The notes under the pieces: generated by a model
Seen by the model: only the letters and a program-made list of their open reading frames with translations
What the model was told of the DNA's origin: nothing
Databases searched by the model: none
Translations under genes and position numbers: made by a program
Source: an uncultured Oscillospiraceae bacterium
GTDB lineage: Bacteria > Bacillota > Clostridia > Oscillospirales > Oscillospiraceae
Assembly (NCBI GenBank): GCA_900752445.1
Contig: CAADVN010000118.1
Span: forward strand, 1-6,273
DNA length: 6,273 bases
Direction of reading: 5' to 3'
Shown here: in pieces, positions 6,226 to 6,273 of the stretch
How the letters are laid out: each line of letters opens with the position of its first letter
Position numbering within the stretch: position 1 is the first letter of the stretch

Positions 6226-6273
6226 AAAGAGCCGGGGCTCGCCGCCCACTCCCGGGGGGGGTTTCTCTGCTAC
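6226..6273 (+). other. In-frame remnant of ddl beyond the stop codon
   Basis: Read in the ddl frame, the 16 codons after the TAA give KEPGLAAHSRGGFLCY. This lines up with the family stretch of the type xLGxxxxSRVDFxx that normally follows at this point: the residues GLAA, SR and FL fit, while the expected Val-Asp after SR reads Gly-Gly. That Asp is a Mg ligand. The frame is unchanged, so no indel is needed, only several substitutions, including Tyr TAC to stop TAA. The stretch ends at the window edge and contains a run of eight G (6254-6261). Confidence 0.7.

Noticed and set aside
4163..6249. Two more long - strand open frames (4163-5335 and 5311-6249)
   Set aside because: They cover ribF and ddl antisense, cross the terminator/promoter region, and show no conserved domain or ribosome site.

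Overview
The window is a segment of a conserved bacterial translation and RNA-processing operon, all on the + strand, followed by a separately transcribed cell-wall gene. In order: infB (IF-2, 5' end cut off by the window), rbfA, a DHH-family nanoRNase/pAp phosphatase (nrnA-type), truB and ribF. An intrinsic terminator and a near-consensus sigma-A promoter follow, then a D-alanine--D-alanine ligase (ddl) that runs into the right edge.

Organism: the DNA is GC-rich throughout. The order infB-rbfA-nrnA-truB-ribF is the familiar Gram-positive arrangement. The ligase's N-terminal signature (GGLSPERNVSLSSG) resembles what I recall from Oscillospirales-like Clostridia. I therefore infer a high-GC Clostridia-type Bacillota, with moderate confidence; Synergistota or another high-GC anaerobe is not excluded. 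Codon use is distinctive: isoleucine is written mostly as ATA (hand count 68 ATA, 46 ATC, 1 ATT over the six genes), which is unusual in GC-rich DNA.

Layout: 2-2158 infB; 2161-2541 rbfA, TTG start, 2 nt after infB; 2522-3469 nrnA-like, overlapping rbfA by 20 nt; 3454-4332 truB, overlapping nrnA by 16 nt; 4337-5236 ribF, 4 nt after truB. The 140-nt gap 5237-5376 holds the terminator (5258-5300) and the ddl promoter (5320-5348). ddl begins at 5377 and hits a TAA at 6223-6225, but the same frame continues to encode recognisable ligase sequence up to the window end. There is no gene-free stretch longer than 300 nt.

How the genes work together: IF-2 starts translation, RbfA matures the 30S subunit, TruB makes pseudouridine 55 in tRNA, and the NrnA-type enzyme clears very short RNAs and/or pAp. 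RibF makes FMN and FAD and is a common passenger of this cluster. The tight spacing and overlaps suggest one mRNA with translational coupling. Ddl makes the D-Ala-D-Ala dipeptide for peptidoglycan and is uncoupled from the operon by the terminator/promoter pair.

I see no mobile element, CRISPR array, RNA gene or undescribed system here. The points most worth checking are the in-frame stop in ddl next to the window edge and the ATA-heavy isoleucine usage.
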